Assembly: GCF_022549225.1 (NCBI RefSeq)
Contig: NZ_JAKZFD010000006.1
Location: 240,055-304,054 of the forward strand
DNA: 64,000 bases
From: Pelomonas sp. CA6
Lineage (GTDB): Bacteria > Pseudomonadota > Gammaproteobacteria > Burkholderiales > Burkholderiaceae_C
Reading direction: 5' to 3'
The notes below the pieces were generated by a model. That model had not been told where the DNA came from. It saw nothing but the letters and a program-made list of their open reading frames with translations, and searched no databases. The position numbers and the translations under genes are program-made. This document shows, one piece after another, positions 24,656 to 34,784 of the stretch (its first letter is position 1; each line of letters begins with the position of its first letter).

Positions 24656-26206
24656 TCAGCGCAACCGGAACACCGCCACCGCCTCAGCGAGCTTCTGCGA
24701 CTGCTGCTTCAGGCTTTCCGCGGCCGCGGCCGATTCCTCCACCAGCGCGGCGTTCTGCTGCGTCATCTGGTCGAGCTGGCCGACGGCAGCGTTGATCTGC
24801 TGGATGCCATCGTTCTGCTCGCGCGCGGCGGCATTGATCTCGCCGATGATGTCGGCGACGCGCTGCACGCTCTGCACGATCTCGCGCATGGAGTCACCGG
24901 CGTCCTTGACCAGGCGCGAACCGGTGTCCACGCGCTCGACGCTGCTGTTGATCAGGGTCTTGATCTCGCGCGCGGCTTCGGCGCTGCGCTGCGCCAGCAG
25001 CCGCACCTCGCCGGCCACGACGGCGAAGCCGCGGCCCTGTTCGCCGGCACGGGCGGCTTCCACCGCGGCGTTCAGCGCCAGGATGTTGGTCTGGAAGGCG
25101 ATGCCGTCGATCACGCCGATGATGTCGCCGATCTTGCGCGAGCTGGTGCTGATCTCGTCCATCGTCGACACCATCTGGCCCATCACCGCGCCGCCGCGGT
25201 TGGCGGTTTCGGCCGCGGACGCGGACAGCTGGTTGGCGGTGCGCGCCGATTCGGCCGTCTGGCTCACCGTGCCGGTCAGCTGCATCACGGACGCGGCGAC
25301 CTGTTGCAGGTTGGACGCGGTCTGCTCGGTGCGGCCCGACAGGTCCTGGTTGCCGATCGCGATTTCGGCGCTGGCCGTGCCGATGCTCTCGGCGGAATGC
25401 CGCACCTCGCCGATCAGGCCGAGCAGCTGGTCCTGCATGCCGCGCAGCGCCGTCAGCAACTGGCCGGTCTCGTCGCCGCCGCCTTGCGGCACCGGGTGGC
25501 TGAGGTCGAAGCGGCCGATGGCATCGGCCACCGCGACCGCGCCACTCAGCGGCTGGGTGATGCTGCGCGTCAGCGCGACGGCCAGCGCCACGCCCAGCGC
25601 CAGCGCGATGGTGGCGCACAGCAGCAGGACGTTGCGGGCGCTGCGGTTGCTCTCATCCACGTGGGTCGCGGCGGCGTCCAGCAGGTCGCGCTTGTGCTGC
25701 ACGATCTTCTGAATGGCCTCCTGGAAACGCGCGGCGGCGGGCTGGAACTGCTGGTCGAAGATGCGCCGGGCCTCCTCGGCCTCGCCGCGCTTCTTCGCGG
25801 CGCTGACCGCGTCGCGGGTGCTCAGGTAGTCCTTGCGGGCATTGGAGAGGGTCTCGAACAGGGCCCGCTCCTCGGGCGTCACCATGTAGCCGTCCAGCTT
25901 CTTCTGCAGCTCGGTGGACTGGCGGGTCGATTCGGCGGCCGTCGCGGTGAAGAAATCGGCGAGGCTCGGGTCGGCGCTGACGGCGATCGCGCTGGTGCGG
26001 TTCACGCCGTTGGTGATGTTGCGGAACCAGTCCGACGCGGTGCGCTCGGCGGCCAGGTCCTGCTGGAACATCACCTCGGTCTCGCTGGCGACCCGCGACA
26101 GGGCCAGGTAACCCATGCCGGCGCCCACCATGGCGATCAGCAGCACCAAGGCCAACATCAGCCCCAGCTTCTGGCCAATGCTGCGGCCGGACAGAATCGT
26201 GTTCAT
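24656..26206 (-). CDS. Methyl-accepting chemotaxis protein
   Basis: A 516-aa transmembrane chemoreceptor. Helix 1 (about residues 12-33) and helix 2 (about 190-210) flank a periplasmic four-helix-bundle sensor domain. A HAMP domain follows, then the cytoplasmic signalling coiled coil with the highly conserved hairpin tip (GIAFQTNILALNAAVEAARA and GRGFAVVAGEVR). There is no C-terminal CheR-binding pentapeptide (it ends VAVFRLR). It passes ligand signals to CheA/CheW. GGGAGA precedes the ATG. The ligand is unknown. Confidence 0.93.
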   Translation of the reverse strand: MNTILSGRSIGQKLGLMLALVLLIAMVGAGMGYLALSRVASETEVMFQQDLAAERTASDWFRNITNGVNRTSAIAVSADPSLADFFTATAAESTRQSTELQKKLDGYMVTPEERALFETLSNARKDYLSTRDAVSAAKKRGEAEEARRIFDQQFQPAAARFQEAIQKIVQHKRDLLDAAATHVDESNRSARNVLLLCATIALALGVALAVALTRSITQPLSGAVAVADAIGRFDLSHPVPQGGGDETGQLLTALRGMQDQLLGLIGEVRHSAESIGTASAEIAIGNQDLSGRTEQTASNLQQVAASVMQLTGTVSQTAESARTANQLSASAAETANRGGAVMGQMVSTMDEISTSSRKIGDIIGVIDGIAFQTNILALNAAVEAARAGEQGRGFAVVAGEVRLLAQRSAEAAREIKTLINSSVERVDTGSRLVKDAGDSMREIVQSVQRVADIIGEINAAAREQNDGIQQINAAVGQLDQMTQQNAALVEESAAAAESLKQQSQKLAEAVAVFRLR

Positions 26207-26274
26207 CGTCTCTCCCTTCAAATGAGCGCGACCAAGCGGCCCGCGCATCGCACGCGGGTCGCTCATCCAGAGGG

Positions 26275-26302
26275 ATATCGACCGGAATGCGGCTCGACTG
26301 AA
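26275..26302 (-). promoter_or_regulatory. Possible FliA (sigma-28) promoter of the chemoreceptor gene
   Basis: On the minus strand TTCAGTCG and GTCGATAT are 12 bases apart, a partial match to the flagellar sigma-28 consensus (TAAAGTTT, 11 bases, GCCGATAA). The position, about 70 bases before the ATG, fits. Confidence 0.3.
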
Positions 26303-26333
26303 GCGCACAGCGCTCGCCGTGTTCGCCAGTCGC

Positions 26334-28295
26334 TCAAGAGGCCGATGCGTGGCGGGTCGCCCTGGCGGCGAAACGGCAGGGGTCCAGCGCGTCGACCAGG
26401 CTGGCTTCCAGCGGCAGCGGGGCGCCGCTGAGCTGGGCGGCGGCCAGTTCGCCGGCCAGCAGGGCCCAGGTGACGCCGCGCGAGGCCAGGCCGCCGCACA
26501 GCAGCAGGCCCGGGTGGCGCGGCCAGAAGCGCGGCTGCTCGGCGCGCAGGCGCGGCACCGCGGCGGCCAGCCCGCCGACCAGCGGCAGCCGGTCCGGCAC
26601 CAGGCTGCGCCAGCCGACGCGGGCGCCCAGCGTGGGCAGCAGGGCGGCCTCCATCGCGGCGGCGTCCGGCGCGGGTTGCAGCGCCAGCAGGCGCAGCAGC
26701 CGCTGCAGGTTCTCGCGGTGGTCGGCTTCGCGCGCCGCGGCGTCCAGGTCGTGGGGCTGGGCCGTGGCGCCGAAGAAGAGTTCGCCGGAGGGGCCCGCCA
26801 GCGCATAGCCCTGGCCTGCCATGGGGCAGGCCGGGCGGGGCAGCCAGGCGGCGGCATCGGCGGCCAGCAGGCTGAGCTGGCCGCGCTGCGCCACCCAGGG
26901 CAGTTCGCCGCCCGCCATCCAGGGCGCGGCCAGCGCGGCGTTGCGCTGGCCGGCGGCCAGGATCACCGTGGCGGCTTCCGCCAGCGGCCGGCCGTCGGCA
27001 TCCAGCAGCTGCCAGCGCCCGCCTTCGGGCTTGAGCGACTGGACCGGGCGCTCGGTGAGCAATGTGGCGCCGGCCTGCCGCAGCCAGGCCTGAGCGAGCG
27101 CGGCCGGTCGCAGCGCGCCACCGCCCGGGTAGTACCAGGCCGGCGCGTCGACGCGCAGGCCGGCGTGGGCCCGCGCCTCCTCGGGCGACAGCACCTGCAG
27201 ATACTCCGGCGGCAGCCCCGAGGCCAGCAGCTGCGCGCGCATGCGCTCCAGCGGTTCCGGCTCGCGTTCCAGGCGCAGCAGGCCCCATTGCAGCCAGGGC
27301 AGTGGCTCGTCGAGCTGGCGCAGCTCGCGCTCGGTGGCCAGCGCGGCGGCGCGGCTGAAGCGGGCGTGCAGACCATCCTGCGGGTGGAAGCTGCCATGGA
27401 ACAGCCCGCCCGGGTTGCCCGACCCGGCCTGGCCCACGCCCGGCAGGGCTTCCAGCACGGTGCTCTGCCAGCCCTGGCGAGCCAGGGCGCGCGCGCAGGC
27501 GGCCCCGGCGATCCCGGCGCCGACGATCAGCGCGGAGCGTTCGCCGTCGCCGGCCAGCGGCTCGCGCCCGGCCGGGCCGGCCGGCTTGTGCGGCGGCCGG
27601 TAGCGGGCCACGCTCATCTGCCCCTTGGCGGCGAAGCCTGGCGCCTTCTCGACCTCGAAGCCGGCCCCGGCGAGCGCGTCGCGCACGCCGCGCGCCACGC
27701 TCCAAGTCGCCGCGGTGGCGCCCGGGGCGGCGAGGCGGCCCAGCTGCTTCAGGGGCGCCGCATCCCAGATCTCGGGGTTGAGGGCCGGCGCGAAGCCATC
27801 CAGGTAGAAGGCGTCGACCCGTGCCTGCAGCTCGGGCAGCCAGTCGCGCGCATCGCCCAGCGCGAGCAGCAGCCGCACGCGGCCGGCCTCGAAGTCCAGC
27901 AGGTGCAGATTGGGCGTCAGCGCGGGCCATTGGCGCAGCAGCTGCGCGGCCAGCTCGGGCGCCGACGACGCGGCATGGGCGCGGCGCAGGTCCTCCCGGC
28001 GCAGCGGGTGTTTTTCGATGCTGATGAAGACCAGGCGCTCGCAGCGCCGCGCGTCCTCGCGCCAGGCCTGCCAGGTGGCGAGGAAGTTGTTGCCCAGGCC
28101 GAAGCCGGTCTCCAGCACCACGAAGCGCTCGCGCCCTTGCCAGCGCGCGGGCAGGGCGTTGCCGCCCAGGAAGACATGGCGGGCCTGCGCGAAGGCGCCG
28201 GCGCGCGCATGGTAGACATCGCCGAACTCGGGAGCCTGCGGGGCGGCGGCGTCGGTGAAGTCGACGCGCGCCGGGACGATGGGAGAGGTTTTCAT
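26334..28295 (-). CDS. mnmC: Bifunctional tRNA mnm5s2U34 synthesis protein MnmC
   Basis: A 653-aa two-domain enzyme. The N-terminal part (about 1-240) is the SAM methyltransferase MnmD (LETGFGLGNNFLATWQAW, then DAFYLDGFAPALNPEIW). The C-terminal part (about 255-650) is the FAD oxidase with the dinucleotide motif IVGAGIAGAACARALARQGW. The oxidase removes the carboxymethyl group and the methyltransferase completes mnm5s2U at the wobble position of tRNAs for Lys, Glu and Gln. Its ATG overlaps the DUF4010 stop (ATGA), making it the third gene of a tight unit. Confidence 0.95.
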   Translation of the reverse strand: MKTSPIVPARVDFTDAAAPQAPEFGDVYHARAGAFAQARHVFLGGNALPARWQGRERFVVLETGFGLGNNFLATWQAWREDARRCERLVFISIEKHPLRREDLRRAHAASSAPELAAQLLRQWPALTPNLHLLDFEAGRVRLLLALGDARDWLPELQARVDAFYLDGFAPALNPEIWDAAPLKQLGRLAAPGATAATWSVARGVRDALAGAGFEVEKAPGFAAKGQMSVARYRPPHKPAGPAGREPLAGDGERSALIVGAGIAGAACARALARQGWQSTVLEALPGVGQAGSGNPGGLFHGSFHPQDGLHARFSRAAALATERELRQLDEPLPWLQWGLLRLEREPEPLERMRAQLLASGLPPEYLQVLSPEEARAHAGLRVDAPAWYYPGGGALRPAALAQAWLRQAGATLLTERPVQSLKPEGGRWQLLDADGRPLAEAATVILAAGQRNAALAAPWMAGGELPWVAQRGQLSLLAADAAAWLPRPACPMAGQGYALAGPSGELFFGATAQPHDLDAAAREADHRENLQRLLRLLALQPAPDAAAMEAALLPTLGARVGWRSLVPDRLPLVGGLAAAVPRLRAEQPRFWPRHPGLLLCGGLASRGVTWALLAGELAAAQLSGAPLPLEASLVDALDPCRFAARATRHASAS

Positions 28296-29578
28296 CGGAC
28301 AGGGGGGAGGATCACCAGGGTGAGCAGTGCCACGGCCGCCAGCTGCAGCCCCAGCGCGCCGCCCACGCGCAGCAGATAGGGGCGGCCGCCGGACAGCCCC
28401 GCGACGCTGATGCGCACCAGGCTGTTGCAGGCGATGGCCAGCAGCAGGCCCTGCAGCAGCGTCTGGTGGTCGATGGTGGCCCTGGCCGCCAGCGCCGCCA
28501 GCGACGCGATGGGGGCATGGGAGTCTGCCAGCGCCGCAATCGCCACCGAGATCAGCAGCCCGCCGCTGCCGAAGCGCTGCTGCGCCCAGCCCGCCACCGC
28601 CGCCACGCCGGTCAGCAGCACGGCGACGATCAGGGCTTCACGCAGGCGCAGCGGCCCGCCGTTGTGTCGCCCCCAGGCATGGTCGCGGCCGGTGTCCTGG
28701 CCGGCCGTGCGGGTGAGCGCGAAGGCGGCGACGCCGGCCACCAGCGTGCCCAGCACGCAGGCCGGCGCGACGCTGGCCACGCTGGCCGGCGACAGGCTGG
28801 CCACCAGCACCAGGGCCTGCGCCCAGGTCGCCGCGGTGGACATCACCGCGGCGCCGGCGCAGCCGGCCAGCAGCCCGGGCTGGTCGCGGTAGCGGCTGCC
28901 CATGGCGGCGACCGTCGCGGTGCTGGACACCAGGCCCGAGAAGAAGCCGCCCAGCGCCAGGCCGGCGCGCTCGCCCAGCAGGCGCAGCGCGACATGGCCG
29001 GCCGCCTGCAGCGCCAGCAGCAGCATCACCAGGCCCAGCAGCGTGTGCGGCTTCAGCCCGGCCAGCCAGGGCAGGGGGTCGCGTGGCATCAGCGGCAGCA
29101 CGATCAGCGCCAGCGCGGCCAGCAGCAGACCGTCGTGCAGCTCCTGCTCGCTGAGCAGACGCGTCGCGAAGCGATGCAGGCGCTGGCGCGCGGCCAGCAG
29201 CATGGTCAGCGCGACGCCGGCGCCGGCGGCCAGCTCGGGGTGGGGGATGGCCAGCGCGCCGATCAGGTAGCTCAGCAGCAGCGCCGCCTCGGTGGTGAGC
29301 CCGGGATCCCGCGCGCTCTGGCGCCAGTAGGCCAGCGCCGCCAGCACGGCGACCGCCAGCAGGCCGCCCGCCACGAGGCCCGGCTGCGCCAGGCCCTGGG
29401 CCAGCGCGCCCAGCACCGACACCACCGCGAAGCTGCGCACGCCCGCCGCCTCGCGCTGGGGGCCGCGGCCTTTGCGCCGCTCGCGCTCCAGCCCCACCAG
29501 CAGCCCGGTGCCCAGCGCCACCAGCAGGCCCAGCAGCAAGGATGGCTGGGGCGCGGCCTCTCCGAACAGCCTCAGCAT
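28292..29578 (-). CDS. MgtC/SapB-DUF4010 family membrane protein
   Basis: A 428-aa protein with about 12 hydrophobic helices. The N-terminal part has GLLVGLERERRKG, the MgtC/SapB signature, and the C-terminal half is the DUF4010 region (LLSYLIGALAIPHPE, SGLVSSTATVAAMGSR, ADSHAPIASLAAL). The function is not established; a transport role is often assumed. The ATG at 29578 follows the beta-CASP stop after one base and its own stop overlaps mnmC. The longer frame to 29689 would intrude into the upstream gene. Confidence 0.82.
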   Translation of the reverse strand: MLRLFGEAAPQPSLLLGLLVALGTGLLVGLERERRKGRGPQREAAGVRSFAVVSVLGALAQGLAQPGLVAGGLLAVAVLAALAYWRQSARDPGLTTEAALLLSYLIGALAIPHPELAAGAGVALTMLLAARQRLHRFATRLLSEQELHDGLLLAALALIVLPLMPRDPLPWLAGLKPHTLLGLVMLLLALQAAGHVALRLLGERAGLALGGFFSGLVSSTATVAAMGSRYRDQPGLLAGCAGAAVMSTAATWAQALVLVASLSPASVASVAPACVLGTLVAGVAAFALTRTAGQDTGRDHAWGRHNGGPLRLREALIVAVLLTGVAAVAGWAQQRFGSGGLLISVAIAALADSHAPIASLAALAARATIDHQTLLQGLLLAIACNSLVRISVAGLSGGRPYLLRVGGALGLQLAAVALLTLVILPPVR

Positions 29579-29579
29579 G

Positions 29580-30947
29580 TCAGAGCGCGACCGTCTCGCC
29601 CTGCTGCGGCACGCGCACCGCCCAGCCCAGTTCGTCCTGGATGCGGCTGCGCAGCGCATCGGACGCAGCCGGTTCGCCGTGCACGACAAAGACCTGCTGC
29701 GGCGCGCGTTGGAAGCCGCGCATCCACTGCATCAGCTCATGCTGGTCAGCATGGCCGGAGATGCTCTGCAAATGGCTGACCTGGGCGTTGACCGGGATGT
29801 AGCGCCCATGCAGCTTGACCTCGCGTTCGCCCGCCACCATCTTGGCGCCGCGGCTGCCGCCGACCTGGAAGCCGGGGAAGACGATGTGGTGGCGCGCCTC
29901 GGGGGCCAGGGTCTCGATGTAGTTGAGCACGCGTCCGCCGGTGGCCATGCCGCTGGCCGAGATCACGACGCAGGGGCGCTTGGCGGCCAGCCGGGCGTTG
30001 CGCAGCGAGTCGGCCGGCTTGCTGATCAGGCGCACCTCGTCGCACAGCGTCGCGGCCTCGGCGGCGCTGATGGAGAGCAGACGGCGGTGCTGCTGCAGGA
30101 TGGCGGTGGCCTCGCGGGCCATGGGGCTGTCCAGCAGGATGGGCACGCTCATCGGCAGTTCGCCGCTGCGCCGCAGGCGCTGCAGCAGCAACAGCAGGGC
30201 CTGGGCGCGGCCGACCGCGAAGCTGGGCAGCAGCAGGCTGCCGCCGCGCGCCAGCGTCTCGCGCAGCAGCTGCGCCAGGCGTTGCTGCACGTCTTCGGCC
30301 GGGTGGTTGCGGTTGCCGTAGGTGGATTCGATCAGCAGCACGTCGGCCTCGGCCAAGCGCTGTGGCGGCGGCATCAGCAGGTCGTGCTGCCGACCCAGGT
30401 CGCCGGAGAACACCAGGCTGCGCCCGCCCGAGCGCAGCGTGATCGCGCAGGCGCCCAGCAGGTGGCCCACGGGGCTGAACTGTGCCTCGGTCTCGCCCAT
30501 GCGCCAGCGGCCGTCACGCGGGACGACGAACTGCCGCAGGGTCTTGTCCACGTCGCGGCGGGTGTACAGCGGCAGCGCCTTGTCGTGGCGGCTGCTGCCC
30601 TGGCGGTTGGCGCGGCGGGCGTCTTCTTCCTGCAGATGGGCGCTGTCCATCAGCAGCACCTCGCAGAGGTCGCGGGTGGCGGCGCTGGTCACGATGGGGC
30701 CCTTGAAGCCTTGGCTCACCAGGGCGGGCAGGTAGCCGCTGTGGTCCAGATGCGCATGCGACAGCAGCACCGCGTCGAGCGAGGCCGCCGGCACCGGGAA
30801 CGGCGCCCAGTTGCGTTCGCGCAGGGCCTTGTAGCCCTGGAACAGGCCACAGTCCAGCAGGAGTTGGCGACCGTCGTCGCTGCTGACCAGATGGCGCGAG
30901 CCGGTGACGGTGTCCGCGGCGCCCAGAAACTGAATCTTCATGTCCAC
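29580..30947 (-). CDS. Beta-CASP metallo-beta-lactamase RNA nuclease
   Basis: A 455-aa nuclease of the MBL/beta-CASP class (CPSF-like). The metal site HAHLDH lies at residues 64-69. Further ligands are in SPVGHLLGA and FSGDLGR, with the beta-CASP domain (DSPMAREAT) and C-terminal SGHADQHELMQW and VFVVHGE. Family members cut or trim RNA. The start may be ATG 30947 or 30941, two codons apart. It heads a three-gene unit with the DUF4010 protein and the tRNA-modifying MnmC, which hints at a shared RNA theme. Confidence 0.9.
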   Translation of the reverse strand: MDMKIQFLGAADTVTGSRHLVSSDDGRQLLLDCGLFQGYKALRERNWAPFPVPAASLDAVLLSHAHLDHSGYLPALVSQGFKGPIVTSAATRDLCEVLLMDSAHLQEEDARRANRQGSSRHDKALPLYTRRDVDKTLRQFVVPRDGRWRMGETEAQFSPVGHLLGACAITLRSGGRSLVFSGDLGRQHDLLMPPPQRLAEADVLLIESTYGNRNHPAEDVQQRLAQLLRETLARGGSLLLPSFAVGRAQALLLLLQRLRRSGELPMSVPILLDSPMAREATAILQQHRRLLSISAAEAATLCDEVRLISKPADSLRNARLAAKRPCVVISASGMATGGRVLNYIETLAPEARHHIVFPGFQVGGSRGAKMVAGEREVKLHGRYIPVNAQVSHLQSISGHADQHELMQWMRGFQRAPQQVFVVHGEPAASDALRSRIQDELGWAVRVPQQGETVAL

Positions 30948-30990
30948 CCTGTCCGTAGTGCATTCAGCGGGATTGCATCACAGGCGCGAG

Positions 30991-31017
30991 GGCCCTGACT
31001 TGCGTCAAGTCAGGGCC
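30991..31017. repeat. Perfect 11-bp inverted repeat
   Basis: GGCCCTGACTT and AAGTCAGGGCC are separated by five bases in the 110-base gap between the helicase stop and the beta-CASP ATG. No T-run follows on either strand. It could be a processing hairpin, a weak terminator after the helicase gene, or a protein site. Confidence 0.6.
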
Positions 31018-31057
31018 GGGCGGGACGGGCGTCGGCCCTGACGGGCCGGCGCGAGTC

Positions 31058-32560
<1,503 letters not shown>

Positions 32561-32676
32561 AGGCTGCGGATTCAGCTGGCAAGAGCTGCGTAGGTGCTTG
32601 CAGCCGCGCCCTGGGCCCGCTGGGGTGGCGGGTGTTTCGGACACCAGTCTCTAGGCTGCAGTGAGAGCGAGGGCTC

Positions 32677-32713
32677 AAAAAAATTCGCCACGGCAAGACT
32701 GTGGCTCGTGGCG
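32677..32713 (-). terminator. Terminator-like hairpin in the helicase leader (possible attenuator)
   Basis: On the minus strand CGCCACG and CGTGGCG form a perfect 7-bp stem with a 14-base loop, followed by AA and seven T residues. It lies 117 bases before the helicase ATG and immediately after a -10-like TAGAAT (32727-32722). It could end a short upstream transcript or attenuate helicase expression. Confidence 0.6.
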
Positions 32714-32721
32714 ATGCGTGC

Positions 32722-32727
32722 ATTCTA
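32722..32727 (-). promoter_or_regulatory. Possible -10 element upstream of the helicase gene
   Basis: TAGAAT on the minus strand, 162 bases before the ATG; the -35 region is poor. If used, the transcript would begin at the terminator-like hairpin. Confidence 0.3.
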
Positions 32728-32889
32728 GCGCACCGGGGCGCGGCTTCGTGACGGATGCCGCGGTGGCGGCGCGAGGCAGCCCCTGCAACCCGGGGACCGG
32801 GCGCGACCGCCCGCGCGGGCAAATGCGTACACTGCCTGCATCCATGGGCCAGGGTGGGCCGTGGGCGAGACGAGAAATCTGTGGTTGGG

Positions 32890-33498
32890 ATGCGGTTGAT
32901 GATGGCGCGCGCCCGTCGGCGCGAGCTGGGACGCAGGACCGGGCGCATGCGCGCGGCCCGGCTGTGCCGTGGCCTGCTGCTGGCGTTTCTGGCCCTGGCG
33001 CTGCAGCCCGCGGTGCGGGCGGGCGGGCTGATGCTGGTGCAGTCGCCACTGGGCACCGGCGCCATCCTGCAGGGCATTCTGGGCTACACGGCCTGGCCTG
33101 GCGCGAGCCGGGGCCTCAGGGTCTGCGTCAGCCGCGGCGCGGCGGAGGCGACGGACATCCAGCGCCAGCTGCTGCAGGCGCCGGCGCGCGACGGCCGTGC
33201 GCTCTCCGTGCAGTTGATTGAACCCGACGCGATGCCACCGGCCGAATGCGACGCCGTGTATTTCGAGGGCTGGAGCGTCGAGGCGCAGCGGCTGGCGCTG
33301 CGCCGGCTCGGCGCGCACCCGGTGCTGACGCTGGGCCGCGGGCCGGAGTTCTGTTCCGATGGTGGCATGTTCTGCCTGCGGACCACGGCCGAAGGCACGC
33401 GCTTCGAGGTCAACCTGGATTCGGTCTCGCGCAGCGGGCTGCGCGTCCATCCACAGGTGCTGCGCCTGGCGCGCCCGGCGCAGGAGCGGCGTTCATGA
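32890..33498 (+). CDS. yfiR: YfiR-like periplasmic repressor protein (DUF4154)
   Basis: A 202-aa exported protein of the YfiR family. The N-terminus is basic and hydrophobic and ends AVRAGG, a Sec-type cleavage site. The family core is visible: ILGYTAWPG, LRVCVSRGA, and VLTLGRGPEFCSDGGMFCL with the paired cysteines known to form disulfides in Pseudomonas YfiR. In that system YfiR binds the periplasmic loop of YfiN and keeps the cyclase off. An ATG at 32947 (MRAARLCRG) would give a more standard signal peptide. The stop overlaps the yfiN-like start (ATGA). Confidence 0.85.
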   Translation: MRLMMARARRRELGRRTGRMRAARLCRGLLLAFLALALQPAVRAGGLMLVQSPLGTGAILQGILGYTAWPGASRGLRVCVSRGAAEATDIQRQLLQAPARDGRALSVQLIEPDAMPPAECDAVYFEGWSVEAQRLALRRLGAHPVLTLGRGPEFCSDGGMFCLRTTAEGTRFEVNLDSVSRSGLRVHPQVLRLARPAQERRS

Positions 33499-34784
33499 GG
33501 CCGCGCATGGTGGCGGCCCTGCCGCCGGAGCAGGCGCCCGCGCAGGGCGTGCTGGGCCTGCTGCGCAAGACGCAGCTGCGCATCGCGCTGCTGGCCGTGG
33601 CCTCGGCCGGCCTGGTCATGACGCTGGGGGCGGCGCTGCTGCTGCGGGTGTCGGCGCAGCGCAGCCTGGAGCTGCAGGCGCGCTCGCTGGCTTACTCGAT
33701 GGAGGCGGCGGTCGTCTTCCAGGACGCGCCGGCCACGCAGCAGCTGCTCAAGGACTTTCTGGCGCAGGAGCCGGTGGCCGAGGCCAGCGTCAGCCTGCTG
33801 GGCAGCGACGCGTCCGGCGCGACGGCGATGCGGCCCTTCGCCCGGTACAGCCGCGACGTTTCGATGAGCCTGCTGGAGCGCCGGCTGACCCGCTGGTGGC
33901 CGGTGTCGGCCGCGGTCCCGGTGGTCGCCCAGGGGCGGCAGCTGGGCGAGCTGCGGCTGCGCGCCGACGCCAGCGAGGTGCTGCAGCTGATCGGCTGGTC
34001 GCTGGCCGGCGTGCTCACCGGCATGGCGCTGACCGGCCTGGCGGTGCTGCAGGCCTCGCGCCGACTGTCCCGACAGCTGGTGGCACCGCTGCAGGCGCTG
34101 GCCGCCCACACGCGCCGCGTCCGCGAGCTGCGCGCACTGGGCCGGCGCGCGCCACGGGCCGGGCTGCATGAGCTGGACCAGCTCAGCGCCGACTTCGACG
34201 CGCTGCTGGACGAGGTGCAGGCCCACCAGTCGGAGCTGCTGCAGCAACACGACGAGCTGAAAACCGCGCATGAGCGCCTGTCCACGCGCATCCGCGAGGA
34301 CGGGCTGACCGGCGCGGCCACGCGGGCCTATTTCGAGGACTGCCTGGAGTTGGCCGTCCAGCAGGCCCAGCACGACGGCAGCCGCGTGGCGCTGCTGTTC
34401 GTCGACGCCGACCGCTTCAAGGCCATCAACGACCAGTACGGCCACGAGGCCGGCGATCAGGTGCTGGTGGCGCTGGCCCAGCGCCTGCGCGCCGCGGTGC
34501 GCGAGCAGGATCTGGTCGCGCGGCTGGGCGGCGACGAGTTCGTCGTGCTGATGCGCTCGCTGCGCCAGACCGGCGACGCGCTGCGCCTGGCCCAGCAGTT
34601 GCGCGACGCTGTGGCGCAGCCGCTGCAACTGCGCCAGGGCGTCACCGTGACCCCGGGCATCAGCGTGGGCGTGGCCGTTTATCCGGACCAGGCCGCCAGC
34701 GCCGAGGCACTGCTGCGCAGCGCGGACCAGGCCATGTACCGGCAGAAGCGGGCGGCCAACGCCCCATCCAGGAGTTTCTTGTGA
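33495..34784 (+). CDS. yfiN: YfiN/TpbB-like membrane diguanylate cyclase
   Basis: A 429-aa inner-membrane cyclase that makes c-di-GMP from GTP. Two membrane helices (about 28-50 and 164-186) enclose a periplasmic sensor loop, and a HAMP-like linker follows. The GGDEF domain (about 262-420) has an intact GGDEF at 345-349 and an inhibitory I-site RxxD at 336-339, so feedback control by product is expected. The ATG overlaps the yfiR-like stop. By analogy with Pseudomonas it should be repressed by YfiR and released when YfiB captures YfiR, favouring biofilm over motility. Confidence 0.9.
   Translation: MRPRMVAALPPEQAPAQGVLGLLRKTQLRIALLAVASAGLVMTLGAALLLRVSAQRSLELQARSLAYSMEAAVVFQDAPATQQLLKDFLAQEPVAEASVSLLGSDASGATAMRPFARYSRDVSMSLLERRLTRWWPVSAAVPVVAQGRQLGELRLRADASEVLQLIGWSLAGVLTGMALTGLAVLQASRRLSRQLVAPLQALAAHTRRVRELRALGRRAPRAGLHELDQLSADFDALLDEVQAHQSELLQQHDELKTAHERLSTRIREDGLTGAATRAYFEDCLELAVQQAQHDGSRVALLFVDADRFKAINDQYGHEAGDQVLVALAQRLRAAVREQDLVARLGGDEFVVLMRSLRQTGDALRLAQQLRDAVAQPLQLRQGVTVTPGISVGVAVYPDQAASAEALLRSADQAMYRQKRAANAPSRSFL

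Larger units (their letters stand above)
32561..32889. other. Divergent intergenic region, 329 bases
   Basis: This gap lies between the helicase gene (leftward) and the yfiR-like gene (rightward). It holds a terminator-like hairpin and a -10-like TAGAAT toward the helicase, and a TACACT hexamer (32828-32833) 57 bases before the yfiR-like ATG. I see no coding frame that I trust. Confidence 0.5.
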
